Origin: Mesonia ostreae
Lineage (GTDB): Bacteria > Bacteroidota > Bacteroidia > Flavobacteriales > Flavobacteriaceae
Length of the DNA: 64,000 bases
Direction of reading: 5' to 3'
Assembly (NCBI RefSeq): GCF_031845265.1
Contig: NZ_JAVRBG010000015.1
Coordinates: 1 to 64,000, forward strand
Shown: positions 62,239 through 64,000 of the stretch, in pieces
Position numbering within the stretch: the first letter of the stretch is position 1
How the letters are laid out: each line of letters opens with the position of its first letter
Translations under genes and position numbers: made by a program
Notes under the pieces: model-generated
Told to the model about the DNA's origin: nothing
The model's input: the letters and a program-made list of their open reading frames with translations, nothing else
The model's database searches: none

Positions 62239-63210
62239 TTATTTTTTAATCACTTTAATCGTCTTGCTTTTCGATTTAGATTGAATATTTAAAAAGTAAG
62301 TTCCAGAAGCGAAAGAACTTAAATCCATTTGCTCGTTTTGCAATTGGATCTTCATTTTATTTCCTAATACATCATATAAAGAAGTAGAAAATTCTTCCTG
62401 ATTTGGATTTTGAAGATGTAAAAGATCTTGCGTAGGATTGGGATAAACGCTCACCGCAATTTGTTGATTATTGCTAACCGCCAAACCATCTGGATCAAAG
62501 CGATATACTGTTCCTTCTGGGATATTTCCTACTATAGGATTTTGTGGTTCTGGTGAATTATCATCGACTACAATCACGGTTGGATTCACAGGGTTGTCCA
62601 TTAAATAATAAGCATCCTCAATAAAACTTCCTTCGGATACTGATAAGTCAATAATAGGTATAAAGAAAACAATGGGGCCAGTTTCCCCTTCATAGGACTC
62701 TGTTGGGTTATTTATAGAAGAAGGTCCATATCTATATTCTATAGAATAATCACTTTCATATAACCATACCTGAAAGTTTATAAAGTCATTCTCGGTGATG
62801 TCATCCCAAAATCCTGCATTCTTATATTCCAATTTAAAAATACGATTTCCAACATTACCTTCTACCACATAAGAAATTGGAGATAAGGATTGCTCATTAG
62901 CTCCTTCTAAAGATATAATATCTTGAGCAATTGGTGAAAGCAAGGTTAAGGTGGTGCTAAATTGCTGAAGAGTGAATATTCCTTCAGAAAAATTATCAGA
63001 AGAGTAGAGGACTGAAAAACTTTCATTGTATAGCTCAAAATCAAAGCCTATAGGGATTGCAAAGAATGGATCATCCCAAAGAAATCCATTGTTTACCGAA
63101 GTAGCATTTACCAAATCTTGATACGGCTCATTAAAAGCGGTTACGGTATAATCTTGCGCTTGTAAAAAGCTGCTGATACCGAAAAAAAGGAGTAGGGTAA
63201 TTTTTTTCAT
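62239..63210 (-). CDS. T9SS-exported protein, paralog B
   Basis: A 323-residue secreted protein with the same layout as the gene at 58732-59697: signal peptide to SSFLQAQ, DYTVTAFNEPYQDLVNATSVNNG, EGNVGNRIFKLEYKN, and a type A T9SS sorting domain (VYPNPTQDLLHLQNP, FASGTYFLNI, KVIKK). Most of the chain is very similar to paralog A, but the segment about residues 60-105 is clearly different. The gene follows the intact DUF721 gene by 40 bp and is followed by the DUF721 fragment. Likely surface-exposed. Confidence 0.88.
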   Translation of the reverse strand: MKKITLLLFFGISSFLQAQDYTVTAFNEPYQDLVNATSVNNGFLWDDPFFAIPIGFDFELYNESFSVLYSSDNFSEGIFTLQQFSTTLTLLSPIAQDIISLEGANEQSLSPISYVVEGNVGNRIFKLEYKNAGFWDDITENDFINFQVWLYESDYSIEYRYGPSSINNPTESYEGETGPIVFFIPIIDLSVSEGSFIEDAYYLMDNPVNPTVIVVDDNSPEPQNPIVGNIPEGTVYRFDPDGLAVSNNQQIAVSVYPNPTQDLLHLQNPNQEEFSTSLYDVLGNKMKIQLQNEQMDLSSFASGTYFLNIQSKSKSKTIKVIKK

Positions 63211-63250
63211 TTCATATATATTTATATAGGAGTAAATATATATTATAATT

Positions 63251-63544
63251 TTATCTTAAAACTAATTTATCTACTAATTCTTCTCCCAATTCGTTATTAA
63301 TCATCGTGATGATTTTAGACTTCCCGTAGCTTAATTCTTCCCGCAAAACCGATGAACTCAAACTCACATACAAAGTTTTCTCATTCAGTTGTATCTCGTC
63401 GGTGTATTTCGCAATGGCAGGACCCATTTGAGTATTCCAAACTTCCTTCACGTTGACTTTATTTAGTCCTTTTTCTAGCTTGTTCTTCTTTACAAAAGCT
63501 TTGAGTACGTCGCTTATATTCTGCTCTTCTTTATTTCTCGCCAT
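63251..63544 (-). CDS. DUF721-domain protein
   Basis: A 97-residue cytoplasmic protein covering a whole DUF721 domain (NISDVLKAFVKKNKLEKGLNKVNVKEVWNTQMGPAIAKYT, then LYVSLSSSVLREELSYGKSKII and INNELGEELV). Such proteins are related to the C-terminus of DciA-like replication helpers and often lie near recF or dnaA; in flavobacteria they also lie near ndk. Its start overlaps the end of the upstream lipoprotein gene by 14 bp. Confidence 0.9.
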   Translation of the reverse strand: MARNKEEQNISDVLKAFVKKNKLEKGLNKVNVKEVWNTQMGPAIAKYTDEIQLNEKTLYVSLSSSVLREELSYGKSKIITMINNELGEELVDKLVLR

Positions 63545-63959
63545 CTGTAATATATCCTTTAAATTTTTTATAGGTATACGTGATTCCGTTTTCGTTTTTC
63601 ACTACCAATTCTTCTTCGGTTAACCGAATTAAATGCTCTTTCCATTTATCTTGAAGCGTTTCATAATAAAGAAATATACTATCGTTTTCTTTCTTTACAA
63701 AAACATTTTCTTTTGCCCCATTTGTTTTATAACCACCATCAAACTGAGGTTGCATTTTTTGCCGGAAACCTTCCTGGTTTTCTAAATAAAAATAATCTAC
63801 ATTCTCGTTAAAGCTAAATTCTTTTTCTTTGCCGTTATCTCCTTTTACGTGGCTAATTTCCCAATAGCCATTTAGTTTGTCAATTTCAGAAAGCTCCGGA
63901 CTAGAATCGCAAGAGACAAATAAAAGGCTTATAGATAATATTAAAAATAGTTTTCCCAT
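63531..63959 (-). CDS. Lipocalin-family lipoprotein
   Basis: A 142-residue lipoprotein with signal and lipobox LFVSC (Cys17). The mature part starts with IDKLNGYWEISHVKGDNGKEKEF, the typical GxW strand of lipocalin-like proteins, and continues with regular beta-strands (IFLYYETLQDKW, TYKKF). It probably binds a small hydrophobic ligand at the envelope, or serves a structural role. Coupled to the DUF721 gene. The last 41 bp of the window beyond it hold no gene. Confidence 0.82.
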   Translation of the reverse strand: MGKLFLILSISLLFVSCDSSPELSEIDKLNGYWEISHVKGDNGKEKEFSFNENVDYFYLENQEGFRQKMQPQFDGGYKTNGAKENVFVKKENDSIFLYYETLQDKWKEHLIRLTEEELVVKNENGITYTYKKFKGYITDGEK

Positions 63960-64000
63960 ATTAAGTTAAATGTATCATTTGGTATTCATTAGCGTGGGTT

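Noticed and set aside
1..64000. tRNA, rRNA or phage genes
   Set aside because: Read through all intergenic regions on both strands; no cloverleaf, rRNA segment, integrase or phage structural gene was seen.

Overview
The window comes from an AT-rich chromosome of a member of the Bacteroidetes, most probably a marine member of the Flavobacteriaceae. The evidence is the type IX secretion (T9SS) sorting domains, the gliding protein GldI, the Bacteroidetes-type RNA polymerase omega subunit, an RprX/RprY-like two-component pair, paired DUF4249/TonB-receptor genes, many short lipoproteins, and promoters of the TTG-N19-TAnnTTTG type (cleanest upstream of ndk). I see no tRNA, rRNA, CRISPR array, prophage or intact insertion sequence.

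Layout. 1-1110: a decayed stretch with a pseudogene on the minus strand. 1.1-9.1 kb: an Atg22/UMF1-type permease, a triple-repeat lipoprotein, murQ with a small membrane protein, a DUF4249/TonB-receptor pair and a lysozyme-like protein. 9-20 kb: housekeeping genes (tetrapyrrole-methylase-type methyltransferase, LMW phosphatase, dnaA, thioesterase, YigZ, DMT transporter, HAD, ribD, GNAT, prmC, LOG, ligA). 20-31.9 kb: a two-gene split 5'-nucleotidase, an M61 peptidase, then a long plus-strand run DUF6913-dapA-bamD-rpoZ-coaBC-DUF4835-recN-fabI. 32-40.2 kb: a large T9SS adhesin-like protein, a glycosyltransferase, YbbR, coaE and the rprXY pair. 40.3-47.2 kb (minus): miaA, an ion channel with a zinc ribbon, an exonuclease/GIY-YIG fusion, YggS, DUF1015, a 3-hydroxyacyl-CoA dehydrogenase and a Gfo/Idh oxidoreductase. 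47.4-58.4 kb: a small T9SS protein, pcm, repeats, a DUF5686 protein, smpB, lipoproteins, a cyclophilin-FKBP fusion, gldI, a DHH phosphoesterase and ndk.

58.4-63.3 kb is the accessory part. Two paralogous T9SS-exported proteins flank a lipocalin-like lipoprotein and a large unrecognised lipoprotein, and a broken copy of the neighbouring DUF721 gene lies beside the upstream paralog. The large lipoprotein has three tandem copies of an 8-bp unit directly after its best start codon. With three copies the start and signal peptide are out of frame with the body; with four they would be in frame and give a good lipoprotein signal. This looks like an on/off (phase-variable) surface protein, shown here in the OFF state, and is the most interesting observation in the window.

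Other points of note: a G8 tract in the cyclophilin-FKBP gene; a GC-rich palindrome family (core CGCGGAA) recurring mainly inside genes; two 136-bp direct repeats with hairpin ends at 49.0-49.3 kb; and hairpin-type intergenic repeats at 19.6-20.0 kb. All identifications rest on reading protein motifs by eye, without database searches.
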